Below are positions 52,607-61,933 of a stretch of 64,000 bases of DNA, piece by piece. How positions within the stretch are numbered: the stretch's first letter is position 1; each line of letters starts with the position of its first letter. The stretch spans positions 62,001 to 126,000 of the forward strand of contig JBBCJI010000007.1 in the NCBI GenBank assembly GCA_037190845.1, written 5' to 3'. The notes under the pieces were generated by a model. It was given only the letters and a program-made list of their open reading frames with translations. It searched no databases and had not been told where the DNA came from. The stretch is from JBEBVQ01 sp037190845 (lineage in GTDB: Bacteria > Bacteroidota > Bacteroidia > Chitinophagales > Chitinophagaceae). The translations under genes were made by a program, and so were the position numbers.

Positions 52607-52614
52607 TATCTTTG
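52607..52614 (+). promoter_or_regulatory. -7 box of the branched-chain amino-acid dehydrogenase
   Basis: TATCTTTG, an exact TAnnTTTG, 19 bases before the ATG at 52634. Confidence 0.55.
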
Positions 52615-52633
52615 CCCGCAAATTTACTATTCT

Positions 52634-53707
52634 ATGCAGCAATCCGTTTTTGATCAGATGCAGCAAATGGGGCATGAACAGGTGGTTTTCTGCCACGATC
52701 CCCATTCCGGTCTGAATGCTATTATTGCCATACACGATACTACCCTCGGTCCCGCGCTCGGCGGCACACGGTTGTGGAATTATAATACCCATGACGAAGC
52801 CATCATTGACGCGCTTCGCCTCAGCCGTGGCATGACCTATAAAGCGGCCATCAGCGGACTGAATCTCGGTGGTGGCAAAGCCGTTATCATTGGAGATGCT
52901 GCCGCAATTAAATCGGAAGCACTCTGGCGCCGGTACGGAAAATTTGTAGACAGCCTGAACGGAAAATATATAACTGCTGAAGACGTGAATACAGCAGCAA
53001 GAGACATGGAATATATCGCGCTGGAAACAAAACATGTAACCGGCGTTCCCGAATATATGGGTGGCAGTGGCGATCCTTCTCCTTTCACGGCTTACGGCGT
53101 ATTCACCGGCATGAAAGCCGCTGCAAAAAAGACATGGGGCAATGACAGTCTGAGCGGCAGAAAAGTACTGGTACAGGGAGTAGGCCATGTAGGCCAATAC
53201 CTGGTAGAACACCTGGTAAAAGAAGGAGCCCACGTAGCTATTTCTGATATCAATGAAGTGAAAATACGGCAGACCGTTGCCAAATTTCCTTCCGTAACCG
53301 TACTCAGCAACGGCGACATCTGGAATTATGACATGGACATTTACGCTCCCTGCGCGCTCGGCGCTACGGTGAATACCGACACTATCGGCAAGCTGAAATG
53401 CGCTATTATTGCCGGAGCCGCCAATAATCAACTGGAAGACGAAGAGGTACATGGCCCTATGCTGATAAGCAAGGGCATACTGTATGCGCCGGACTTCCTG
53501 ATCAACGCAGGCGGGCTGATCAATGTAAGTGCAGAACTGGACGGATATAATAAAGAAAGAGTATTGGGTAAAGTAGAGAAAATCTATGACCGTACCCTGG
53601 AAATATTCGCCAAGAGTGAAGCGGAAAAAACCCACACCCAACGTGCAGCTATCCAGATCGCAGAGAAACGTTTGCAGGATATTGCAAACGTGAAGGCGAA
53701 GCTGTAA
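52634..53707 (+). CDS. leucine/valine/phenylalanine-type amino-acid dehydrogenase
   Basis: 357 residues of the Glu/Leu/Phe/Val dehydrogenase family. The catalytic region GPALGGTRLWNY, then MTYKAAISGLNLGGGKAVIIGD contains the substrate-binding and catalytic lysines (about 78 and 90). The NAD-binding motif is VLVQGVGHVGQYL (about 179-191). Length and sequence fit the octameric leucine dehydrogenase branch, which reversibly deaminates branched-chain amino acids to 2-keto acids, feeding branched fatty-acid synthesis or catabolism. It has its own promoter, is flanked by hairpin repeats on both sides, and is convergent with the ALDH7-type gene. Confidence 0.93.
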   Translation: MQQSVFDQMQQMGHEQVVFCHDPHSGLNAIIAIHDTTLGPALGGTRLWNYNTHDEAIIDALRLSRGMTYKAAISGLNLGGGKAVIIGDAAAIKSEALWRRYGKFVDSLNGKYITAEDVNTAARDMEYIALETKHVTGVPEYMGGSGDPSPFTAYGVFTGMKAAAKKTWGNDSLSGRKVLVQGVGHVGQYLVEHLVKEGAHVAISDINEVKIRQTVAKFPSVTVLSNGDIWNYDMDIYAPCALGATVNTDTIGKLKCAIIAGAANNQLEDEEVHGPMLISKGILYAPDFLINAGGLINVSAELDGYNKERVLGKVEKIYDRTLEIFAKSEAEKTHTQRAAIQIAEKRLQDIANVKAKL

Positions 53708-53709
53708 GA

Positions 53710-53784
53710 TTGGTGTGTTTGATGTGTGGGATGTGACAGATGTGTCTGAACACATTTTCCATATCCCACACATCAAACACATCT
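53710..53784. repeat. ATGTGT-type hairpin repeat, copy C, between convergent genes
   Basis: TGTGTTTGATGTGTGGGAT pairs with ATCCCACACATCAAACACA without mismatch, and ACAGATGTGT/ACACATTTTC extends it. It lies exactly between the stops of two convergent dehydrogenase genes (53707 and 53786), a natural two-way terminator position. Confidence 0.8.
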
Positions 53785-53785
53785 T

Positions 53786-55318
53786 TTACACCGAAAACCG
53801 TATCCCCTGTGCCAGCGGCAGCTGATCACTCCAGTTGATGGTATTTGTCTGCCGGCGCATATAGGCTTTCCAGCTATCGGAGCCGCTTTCCCGTCCGCCA
53901 CCGGTTTCTTTTTCGCCCCCGAAGGCGCCGCCGATCTCCGCACCGCTCGTTCCGATATTCACATTGGCAATCCCGCAATCGCTGCCCTGGTGGGAAAGGA
54001 ACTGCTCCGCCTCGCGCATGTTCAGCGTCATGATAGAAGAAGACAAACCCTGCGGCACATTATTCTGTATCGCAATCGCCTCTTCGAGTGTTTTATATTT
54101 TATGAGATAAAGGATTGGGGCAAACGTTTCCTGCTGCACGATCTGTGCATCAGGAGCCACTTCATAAATACAGGGCTTCACATAGCAGCCGCTTTCATAG
54201 CCTTCGCCGGTCAATATGCCGGCGGCGGCAACCGGCTTTGCACCTTCTTTCTTTAAAATTGAAATGGTCTTCAGATAGGCAGCCACCGCATCTTTGTCAA
54301 TCAGAGGACCAACATGCGTGTTTTCATCCAGCGGGTTGCCGATACGCAGTTGTTTATAGGCAGCCACCAGCTTTTTACGGAATGCTTCATACACTTTTTC
54401 ATGGATGATCAGGCGACGTGTGGTAGTGCACCGTTGGCCGGCCGTACCCACTGCTCCAAATAATGCGGCACGCAAGGCAATATCCAGATCGGCATGCTCG
54501 GAAATGATAATGGCATTATTACCGCCCAGCTCCAGCAATGAACGTCCGAGCCGTGTCCCTACAGCGGCTGCCACCGCTTTTCCCATTCGTGTGGAACCCG
54601 TAGCCGACACCAGCGGAATACGCGTATCGCTGCTCATCCATTCACCTGTATCGCGTCCGCCCACCACTAGACCATTTACGCCTTCCGGCACTTTGTTGGC
54701 TTTGAAAACTCCTGCTACTATATGCTGGCAGGCAATGGCTGTAAGCGGTGTTTTTTCAGAAGGTTTCCAGACACAGGTATTACCACATACCCAGGCGATG
54801 AAGCTGTTCCAGCTCCATACAGCAACAGGGAAATTAAACGCACTGATGATCCCTACCACACCCAGCGGATGCCATTGTTCATACATACGGTGCATGGGGC
54901 GTTCGCTGTGCATCGTCAGACCATACAACTGACGGGAAAGCCCGGTAGCAAAGTCTGCAATATCAATCATCTCCTGAACTTCACCCAGACCTTCCTGCAG
55001 GCTTTTGCCCATCTCATAAGACACCAGCCGACCCAACGGATCTTTGTATTTACGCAGTGCCTCCCCGATCTGCCGCACTATCTCACCGCGTCTGGGCGCC
55101 GGCCACATCCGCCATTCGGGGAATGCGGAGACCGCCTCTGCCACTACGGCATCATACGATTTACGGGTAACGCCGGTCACGGAGGCAATACGTTTACCAT
55201 CCACGGGAGAAAAAGAGTCAATAATGTCACCTCCTGCCTTCAGCCATTTTGTGCCGTTGGCGGCACCTTCGTTGTGCTTGTCTATGCCGAGTGTGGCAAG
55301 GATTTTCCGGAGTTTCAT
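53786..55318 (-). CDS. aldehyde dehydrogenase, ALDH7 type (aminoadipate-semialdehyde dehydrogenase-like)
   Basis: 510 residues from the ATG at 55318. The core shows SFIAWVCGNTCVWKPSEKTPL, the NAD-loop VSATGSTRMGKAV, the base LLELGGNNAIII (Glu near 263) and the catalytic cysteine in GTAGQRCTTTRRL (near 297). GQRCTTTRR is typical of ALDH7/antiquitin enzymes that oxidise 2-aminoadipate-6-semialdehyde in lysine breakdown. The longer frame to 55420 runs through a palindromic repeat and past a TATGTTTG promoter box (55349-55342), so the shorter start is preferred. It is convergent with the leucine-type dehydrogenase, consistent with amino-acid catabolism. Confidence 0.93.
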   Translation of the reverse strand: MKLRKILATLGIDKHNEGAANGTKWLKAGGDIIDSFSPVDGKRIASVTGVTRKSYDAVVAEAVSAFPEWRMWPAPRRGEIVRQIGEALRKYKDPLGRLVSYEMGKSLQEGLGEVQEMIDIADFATGLSRQLYGLTMHSERPMHRMYEQWHPLGVVGIISAFNFPVAVWSWNSFIAWVCGNTCVWKPSEKTPLTAIACQHIVAGVFKANKVPEGVNGLVVGGRDTGEWMSSDTRIPLVSATGSTRMGKAVAAAVGTRLGRSLLELGGNNAIIISEHADLDIALRAALFGAVGTAGQRCTTTRRLIIHEKVYEAFRKKLVAAYKQLRIGNPLDENTHVGPLIDKDAVAAYLKTISILKKEGAKPVAAAGILTGEGYESGCYVKPCIYEVAPDAQIVQQETFAPILYLIKYKTLEEAIAIQNNVPQGLSSSIMTLNMREAEQFLSHQGSDCGIANVNIGTSGAEIGGAFGGEKETGGGRESGSDSWKAYMRRQTNTINWSDQLPLAQGIRFSV

Positions 55319-55341
55319 AAAGAAATAATATTGATCCGGTG

Positions 55342-55349
55342 CAAACATA
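55342..55349 (-). promoter_or_regulatory. -7 box of the ALDH7-type gene
   Basis: Minus-strand TATGTTTG, an exact TAnnTTTG, 23 bases before the ATG at 55318. It decides the start codon. Confidence 0.55.
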
Positions 55350-55405
55350 CGTATTCCCGGACGATCTGATTGATAATGGACAATTGGCAATGAATAGATC
55401 GCATA

Positions 55406-55433
55406 GTAGAGACAAGGCATGCCTTGTCTCTAC
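55406..55433. repeat. perfect 28-bp palindrome, second GTAGAGAC-type copy
   Basis: GTAGAGACAAGGCA followed by its exact reverse complement. The outer eight bases equal those of the palindrome at 32444, while the inner six differ on both arms, so pairing is conserved. It lies six bases after the stop of the lipoprotein gene (minus strand) and likely ends that operon. Confidence 0.85.
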
Positions 55434-55439
55434 GCAATA

Positions 55440-55754
55440 TCAACTGCCGAAGTCCATAAAGAAACAATAAGGGAAACGGTTGGACAAATAAAAATAACGC
55501 TGCCTGGCCGGCATAGACAGAAACGTGGTATCCGGTATTTTCCGGATCAGTATATTGTCGTATCGCGGCTGACTGCCATCCGGGTAATGATAGGCCGGGG
55601 GATCTGGCGGGGCCCATACCTGTATGGAGACAGCGCTGTCCCGGTATATCACCGGACGGATCTCCACAGGTTCTTCTTCCGCATTACAGGAAAGCAGAAG
55701 CAGGAATATCCAGCAATTCACAAAAGTATATCTGCACATGCCAGGATATTTCAT
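55440..55754 (-). CDS. small lipoprotein of unknown function, 104 residues
   Basis: From the ATG at 55754: MKYPGMCRYTFVNCWIFLLL then LSC, a short signal with a lipobox (Cys near 23), followed by an acidic NAEEEPVEIRPV tether and a small domain with YRDSAVSIQVW, PAYHYPDGSQPRYDNIL and a Phe/Tyr-rich C-terminus (RYFYLSNRFPYCFFMDFGS). No family is recognised. The 32-base gap after the large T9SS protein gene on the same strand suggests co-transcription, so it could be an anchor or partner for that cargo. Confidence 0.7.
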   Translation of the reverse strand: MKYPGMCRYTFVNCWIFLLLLSCNAEEEPVEIRPVIYRDSAVSIQVWAPPDPPAYHYPDGSQPRYDNILIRKIPDTTFLSMPARQRYFYLSNRFPYCFFMDFGS

Positions 55755-55786
55755 ACGGGGATTAGTAATAATAAAACAGCGTATCG

Positions 55787-58225
55787 TCACCGCACCAGTG
55801 TCACGTCTCCTTTCCGGTAGTCTGCTCTGCCGGTCATTGTTTCCATGTCTATCGTATAGAAATATACTCCTGCTTCCGCCGGCGTACCATCGCTGTAACG
55901 CCCGTCCCAGCCACGTACGGCTGTTGTTCCCGAAGCTTCCCACACCAGCTTACCCCAACGGTTGTAGATCAGGAACTGGCGGACAAGCGGCGGCACGCCG
56001 GTACTTGCCGGCCGGAAATAATCATTAAGACCATCCCCATCAGGGCTGAACGCCGAAGGGATAAATAATACCGGCACTACACGAACTTCAACCTCCGCGC
56101 TATCCTTACAACCCGCTTCCGAAATACCAACAACAATATACTTACACGTGGTATCCGCAGCACGGGACTGAGCATACGCTGTCTGATCGGCAAACAAATG
56201 GCCCGGACGCCATGCGATCACCCGGTATGGCTTTTCCGATGACGTCTCCAGATAAATCGTTTCGCCGTGGTTCACTAATGCGGATGAGGCAGACAAGTCC
56301 AGCGAGAAATCAACCACGCGTACCGTTTGTGTCGTCGTGTCACGGCAGCCATAGCTATTCTCAACCGACAATGAAACCCTGTACTCCCCTGTATAGTTGT
56401 ATGTATGACTGACATCTTCCCTACCCGTCTCTGATTGTCCGTCTCCGAACACCCATTGCCAGGTAACTGATGAATCCGCACTTTCAAACAACAGGCTTTC
56501 TCCCTTACACACCAGACCTTCGGTAAAAAACGACGCATCCGCAGCAGGGTGAGGCAGTACCCAGAGCACATACACCGTATCACAGCCACCGGGCGCACGT
56601 ACCCATACGCGGTAGCCTCCCGGCTTAAGGTCATTTAAAGTATCGCCATCGCGGCTTTCCGTTTCGCGTAAGATGATTCCGCCGCCATCCGTCCATGTAT
56701 AAGTATACGTTGTCGTATCCGATGGGGTCATCCACAAAATCCCGTCTGCATGCTCCGGGCAGCTATATCCGTCCGGGCCGGCCAAGGGGTTACGCTGAAT
56801 CCGGACAATGATCGTATCCGTATATGGCCGGTGGCATTCATCATAGTATTCTACCGTATACATACCCGGAGCATATACCGTACGACTGATACCGGTACTG
56901 CCATCTTCCCACAAATAGCCCTGCGCAGCAGGGTCTGCCGTCAGCACGGCACTGTCTGCTTCACATAAAACAACCTCCCGGCTATGGCTACGAAATTTTG
57001 TAACAATCGGCATCACATAATTATTACCCAAGGTGAACGTTGAATAAGATCCGGGCAACAACACCAATGCACGTGCACGGTACTGACAGGCCGGCACCGG
57101 CAGATCCGGAGCTTCGATCACACCCAAGCTATCTGTCTGCCTGGTATACAGGAAATATATTTTTCCATCCGGCCCGCGTCTCAAATGTGAATTTATCCCG
57201 CAATTACCCACCAGCGTTTTAGAAGCTCTGATACCAGCAGTGCCTCCGGCCGCCAGCATATCGTATTGGTAAATATACCTGCTGTCGGTACCCGTGTTAT
57301 TGACTTCCCTGATACCGCTGACATACAGCTTTGAATTATCGCCGGAAAAAGCCACGCCGGAGAAGCTATTACCCTGTGTTAACTGCAGCATCGTGTCCAG
57401 GACAAAGGCATTCGACACTTGCCCTGTGGATGGATCAAAATCAAACACCTCTGCGTGGGCAGCAGCTAAATAGGCAGCAGCTATCCTTGTACGGTCCGGC
57501 GATACAGTCATTTGCCCTACGACCCACCACCGGTTTCTGAACGTGGTCGTATTACCGGCCGTCCCGGGAAGGGAACCCATAACGCCCGTATAGGAAGGCA
57601 CAGGCGTATCATTGATGCCCCCTGCAGATATTTCATAAGCCTTAAACAGGTTTGTATCCAGATCATGTACCAGCAGCCAGATATTGCAATTGTTTCCCGG
57701 CACTGCAATCATCTTTTCCGTAAGATTAGAATCCAGGAATACCCATTTCCGGGTCAGGTCTATATCCCCCAGTCCACCATTCAATGACATATCTACCACG
57801 CTGTAAAATAAATGTCCGCCGTTACCGGTAGCATGCCGCTCAAATTCAGTCAAAGAGAAGATATAATATTTGCCCTCCTCCCCGATAACCGGTACAATCT
57901 GTGCACCATGCTGTGCGCTCTCTGTCACATAGCTTAGAGGCCACCCATGCAATGTTCCCCCTCCCAGCATCAGGTTATGCATTCTGTCCCAAACCCGGGA
58001 GCCGTCTGTATAAAACAACAACTGCCCTGTAGCATCAGATACGGCAGCACATGCTTCCATATTATTAAAAAAGCCTATTCCACCTATCTCTGTCCGATAT
58101 GCTGCTACTGCAGATCCGTTAAAATCAAGCCCGCCTTTAAACCCGAAAGCCCACACATTATTCTCCCCCTGCCCGAATGCAGACAATCCGTAGAGGAGGA
58201 ATAAAAACGCCAGACAAAATCTCAT
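55787..58225 (-). CDS. large secreted protein with PKD domain and T9SS type B (CHU_C) C-terminus
   Basis: 812 residues. Signal peptide 1-18 (SAFGQ). The N-terminal 400 residues form a propeller-like region (NNVWAFGFKGGLDFNG, then repeated GEEGKYYIFSLTE and SPDRTRIAAAY strands). Ig-like strands and a PKD domain (about 580-650; ITWQWVFGDGQSETGREDV...HTY) follow. The C-terminus FIPSAFSPDGDGLNDYF, YNRWGKLVWEA, GWDGRYSDG and GVYFYTIDM is the gliding motility-associated CHU_C domain, a type B sorting signal. It should be exported by type IX secretion and held at the cell surface; it may act as an adhesin or glycan binder. Confidence 0.9.
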   Translation of the reverse strand: MRFCLAFLFLLYGLSAFGQGENNVWAFGFKGGLDFNGSAVAAYRTEIGGIGFFNNMEACAAVSDATGQLLFYTDGSRVWDRMHNLMLGGGTLHGWPLSYVTESAQHGAQIVPVIGEEGKYYIFSLTEFERHATGNGGHLFYSVVDMSLNGGLGDIDLTRKWVFLDSNLTEKMIAVPGNNCNIWLLVHDLDTNLFKAYEISAGGINDTPVPSYTGVMGSLPGTAGNTTTFRNRWWVVGQMTVSPDRTRIAAAYLAAAHAEVFDFDPSTGQVSNAFVLDTMLQLTQGNSFSGVAFSGDNSKLYVSGIREVNNTGTDSRYIYQYDMLAAGGTAGIRASKTLVGNCGINSHLRRGPDGKIYFLYTRQTDSLGVIEAPDLPVPACQYRARALVLLPGSYSTFTLGNNYVMPIVTKFRSHSREVVLCEADSAVLTADPAAQGYLWEDGSTGISRTVYAPGMYTVEYYDECHRPYTDTIIVRIQRNPLAGPDGYSCPEHADGILWMTPSDTTTYTYTWTDGGGIILRETESRDGDTLNDLKPGGYRVWVRAPGGCDTVYVLWVLPHPAADASFFTEGLVCKGESLLFESADSSVTWQWVFGDGQSETGREDVSHTYNYTGEYRVSLSVENSYGCRDTTTQTVRVVDFSLDLSASSALVNHGETIYLETSSEKPYRVIAWRPGHLFADQTAYAQSRAADTTCKYIVVGISEAGCKDSAEVEVRVVPVLFIPSAFSPDGDGLNDYFRPASTGVPPLVRQFLIYNRWGKLVWEASGTTAVRGWDGRYSDGTPAEAGVYFYTIDMETMTGRADYRKGDVTLVR

Positions 58226-58318
58226 AACCCCTTATTAATGGCATTAGAACCAATATCATTCCAAATAAAAAATCGTTGACCACATTTTCGCAATGTGGCC
58301 AACGATACCTTCAACTCA

Positions 58319-61300
58319 TCAGTCATTACCTGTCTTCGACAGTTTTTCTGTTTTTATAACCCGACCGGACTCATCAGTCAGTTGCAGGATATAAATGCCA
58401 TTGGACAGGCTGCTGACATCTATGGCAGTTGTAACGCCCGACTGCAATACCACCTTACCTTCAATGCTTGTTATTACCGCACTCAATGCAATGGGAGCAG
58501 TGATATGAACTACTTCATGTGCAGGGTTAGGATATACTTTTACCTGCCGGCTGATAACACCTGTTTCTTCAACATTATCGGTATTCAGATACGGAAATAT
58601 AACAGACGTACCTGCACAGTCATTCCCGTCCGTCACGGCTACTGTATAATTACCACCGATAATCGGCATATAAGTCTGACTGGTAGCGCCCGGTATCAAT
58701 GTATTGTTTATATACCACTGGTATGTATCAAATGCCCCGGTACTCAATATACCGCCGGACTCTGTAATGACCGGCACCGGCACCGGCAGCTCTGTTACCG
58801 TTACCGGATCGGAAGTATCCGCACAACGATACCTGTTACTGATAATAACGTTATAGCTGCCATCACTCCATGCAACAAACATACTATCTGTTGCAGCATT
58901 CAGCACTGCATTATTCTTTAGCCAGCGGTATGTCTGGTTGCTACCTGCAGAAGCATATAATGCTACACTGTCGCCCTGGCAAAACGACAGAGATCCATTG
59001 TAAAGTATAGCAGCAGCAGGCGGTGTACATGCTGCCATATTATATTTCGAAAATATCCCCCTGGTGCCACTCGCAGCCAGTATCGTATCACCATTATAAT
59101 CCATCATATAGCTATACGCCCCGGCAATAAGCGCATAACCGCTATCATCCGTTATAATATCGTTTATGCCGGCCATTCCTCCAAGATACGCTCCGGAAAT
59201 ATATGCCCCTGAAGAATCGTAGCAGGCATAAAATGCATCCAGGGACTGCACAGACTTTGCCAATATCTCACCCTCGGTACCGAGCGTAACAGATCCTATA
59301 AAGTCTCCTGCCAGGTACACATTACCCTGGTGATCAACAGCGGAGGATCTGAAATTCTGATCCCTTGGCCCTCCCATATTCCAGGCTGAAACATAGTTAC
59401 CGGCGGTATCGTACTTAGCGCAAAACAGATCCACCCTTCCCCCGTTACTGATAAGCTCCGCAGTACCCGGACCGGGATCAAAATCTTTAGTTCCGGCAAA
59501 ATCGCTCGTCAGGTACACATATTGCTTCTTGTCGGACAAAAGCCCATATCTGGTACCATTCCTAAATAAATCAAGCTGGGAAACATTCATATATGATCCG
59601 GAAGCGCTATACTTGGCGATGAATACTTCGTTGCTTGCAACAGGTGTAAGCTCAGTAGTACCCGTACCAGGGTCAAAGTCCACTGCCCCCGCGAACGTCC
59701 CGCACAAATACACATTATTAGCCCCATCCAGTACAATGGAGTGTGCAAATTCATTCAGTCTGCTTCCCAGCTTATGCGCGAATATATATTCACCCTGATC
59801 ATTGTACTTTGCAAAAAACACATCTTTGGTATATGTACTGCCGTTGGGCAGAGCTATCAGATTTACAGTTGCCGTCCCCGGATCAAAATCCGCCGAACCT
59901 GCAAAGGTACCTGTAAGAAATATAGCCCCTGAAGGATCTATGACCATTTTAACATCTCCCCTGTTATTAGAATAACCGTCTTCACGGGAGCCACCAAGTC
60001 CCTTCGACCAGATATAGTTACCCAAGGAATCATATTTTGCAAAGAAAGCATCCTTATTACCTTTGCTGGCAAGAGATGCAGTTCCTGTACCCATATCAAA
60101 ACTAAGCGTATTCTGGAACGCCCCGGCGATAAAAACATTACCCGTATCGCCTATAACAACATCGCTGATCCAGGTTTGCCCTGTCAGAAGCGTCTTAGCA
60201 TACAGGTAATTACCGGCGCCGTCATATTTAGCCAGAACGGTACCTGAACCATTCAATATAGCAACACCCGGACCTGTATCAAAATCAATATCACCAGCAT
60301 AATTAGCTACCACGTAAATGTTACCCGAAATATCCTTCCTGATAAATGAGGCCCCTGAAAAAACCGTATTAGTTGGGGGATAACCGCCCAAACGTCTGGC
60401 ATTGAGATAATCTCCACCTGCGTCATATTTTGCAAGGTAAATCCCGTCCACATTGTCTGTAGATACGGATCCGGATATTAAATTAGCCGTACCTGCGCCC
60501 GGATCAAAATCAATTTCTCTCGAAAAAATCCCTGATATATACAGGTTACCGGCAGCGTCAAATCCTATATATTTTTGCTCCTGGGATGGATTAGAGCTGA
60601 TGCTAAGCGCCTGAGCCAATACATAATTTCCGGAGGGATCGTATTTGGCATAGAAAATATTATTTCCGGCTGTACCAACCGATACCCCGGGGGCAAAGTC
60701 GGCGGGATTACCAATAAATCCGGTTAAATAAATATTACCCGCATCATCAACAACGATATGTGTACCTATATCCGTTCCCTGATAACCGCTTGAATTGCCT
60801 ATATTTTTAGCGAAAAGAAAGTTTCCGGAAGGCCCGTATTTAGCAAAAAATATACCTTGATCAGTGGGTATAGTGCCACTTACCAGTTTGTCTACGCCTG
60901 TTCCCGGGTCAAAATCCACCGTATCCGAAAAAGTACCTGTGAGGTAAGCATTCCCGTCCTTATCAGATGTGATGGCATATCCTATGTCAGTTCGAGTACC
61001 TCCTACTGCATGGGCGTATACATAATTTCCTATAGAATTATATTTAGCAACAAAAATATCCGACTGACCATTGCTGATCAAATCAGCAGTACCGGTACCA
61101 GGATCAAAATCAACAGGGAGCGTTCCGGATAATTGTCCTGTTATATACATATTACCGGTTTTATCCACGCTCATATGCTGAGGATAAATTGCATTCGCAC
61201 TTGTACTGCTGCCAATTTGTTTTGCATAGATATAACTACCGGCTGTATCATACTTGGCATAAAACATCCCATAAACACCGGTAGGATTCTCGAGATAAGC

Positions 61301-61933
61301 CTGACCAGCTCCCGGGTCAAAGTCTACTGTATCCGAAAACCGGCCGCTTATATAAACATTCCCCTGTTCATCGGCACCGATACCGGAAACAAAAGAGTTA
61401 CTTGGTCTACTGTCTTTAGTTCTGATCTCTTTGGCATAAATATAATCTCCATCAGAGGTATACTTTGCCAGGTATATGCTTGTGTAAGTTGCCTGAGCCG
61501 GACCTACTCCTGCAGAAAGCAAGGCTACTCCCGGCCCAATATCAAAATCCAGCGTGCCACCGAATGTACCTGTAACGAGGATGTTATTGTTATTATCTAA
61601 TGTAATGCCACCTACATCCGCTTGCCCAAAGCCATCAATACCCCGGGCAAATACCAAAGCTCCGGACGCATTATATTTGGCTATAAAAGCGCTCCAATAG
61701 GCTGTACTTTTCAGATTATGTACGCCACTACCGGGATCAAAATCTGGCATCCCCATAAAAACACCCGCCAAATACCTGTTACCGGCCGTGTCCGTATGTA
61801 CCTTGACCTTTGAAAACGTACCAACAGTATCTGATCCTGAAAGTTCCTTTACCCAATACTGTGCCTCTACACCTCCACTCCATATCATACACGTGGAGAT
61901 CAATCCCAAAAAGTATAAAACTTTTGCTTTCAT
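58319..61933 (-). CDS. giant secreted repeat protein (DFDPG repeats) with T9SS type A sorting domain
   Basis: 1204 residues. Signal peptide 1-24 (GVEAQ). About 13 tandem repeats of 70-80 residues follow (to about 960), each with GNxYLTGxFxGTVDFDPGxGTAxLxSxG and a DxFxAKYDSxGNYxxA strand pair, as in SBBP-type propeller proteins. The acidic DFDPG turn could bind Ca2+. An Ig-like region (about 980-1110, two cysteine pairs) and a type A sorting domain (VKVYPNPAHEVVHI ... LSNGIYILQLTDESGRVIKTEKL) end the protein. It is a surface or released adhesin-like cargo of type IX secretion. The repeats vary enough that recombination between them is not obvious. Confidence 0.9.
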   Translation of the reverse strand: MKAKVLYFLGLISTCMIWSGGVEAQYWVKELSGSDTVGTFSKVKVHTDTAGNRYLAGVFMGMPDFDPGSGVHNLKSTAYWSAFIAKYNASGALVFARGIDGFGQADVGGITLDNNNNILVTGTFGGTLDFDIGPGVALLSAGVGPAQATYTSIYLAKYTSDGDYIYAKEIRTKDSRPSNSFVSGIGADEQGNVYISGRFSDTVDFDPGAGQAYLENPTGVYGMFYAKYDTAGSYIYAKQIGSSTSANAIYPQHMSVDKTGNMYITGQLSGTLPVDFDPGTGTADLISNGQSDIFVAKYNSIGNYVYAHAVGGTRTDIGYAITSDKDGNAYLTGTFSDTVDFDPGTGVDKLVSGTIPTDQGIFFAKYGPSGNFLFAKNIGNSSGYQGTDIGTHIVVDDAGNIYLTGFIGNPADFAPGVSVGTAGNNIFYAKYDPSGNYVLAQALSISSNPSQEQKYIGFDAAGNLYISGIFSREIDFDPGAGTANLISGSVSTDNVDGIYLAKYDAGGDYLNARRLGGYPPTNTVFSGASFIRKDISGNIYVVANYAGDIDFDTGPGVAILNGSGTVLAKYDGAGNYLYAKTLLTGQTWISDVVIGDTGNVFIAGAFQNTLSFDMGTGTASLASKGNKDAFFAKYDSLGNYIWSKGLGGSREDGYSNNRGDVKMVIDPSGAIFLTGTFAGSADFDPGTATVNLIALPNGSTYTKDVFFAKYNDQGEYIFAHKLGSRLNEFAHSIVLDGANNVYLCGTFAGAVDFDPGTGTTELTPVASNEVFIAKYSASGSYMNVSQLDLFRNGTRYGLLSDKKQYVYLTSDFAGTKDFDPGPGTAELISNGGRVDLFCAKYDTAGNYVSAWNMGGPRDQNFRSSAVDHQGNVYLAGDFIGSVTLGTEGEILAKSVQSLDAFYACYDSSGAYISGAYLGGMAGINDIITDDSGYALIAGAYSYMMDYNGDTILAASGTRGIFSKYNMAACTPPAAAILYNGSLSFCQGDSVALYASAGSNQTYRWLKNNAVLNAATDSMFVAWSDGSYNVIISNRYRCADTSDPVTVTELPVPVPVITESGGILSTGAFDTYQWYINNTLIPGATSQTYMPIIGGNYTVAVTDGNDCAGTSVIFPYLNTDNVEETGVISRQVKVYPNPAHEVVHITAPIALSAVITSIEGKVVLQSGVTTAIDVSSLSNGIYILQLTDESGRVIKTEKLSKTGND

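Noticed and set aside
55755..55943. N-terminal extension of the small lipoprotein gene
   Set aside because: The extra 63 residues overlap the end of the large T9SS gene in another frame and hide a normal signal peptide and lipobox that begin at 55754.
58319..61933. Repeat protein considered as a possible phase-variable or CRISPR-like array
   Set aside because: The repeats are in-frame protein repeats with diverged DNA; no short identical units with regular spacers.
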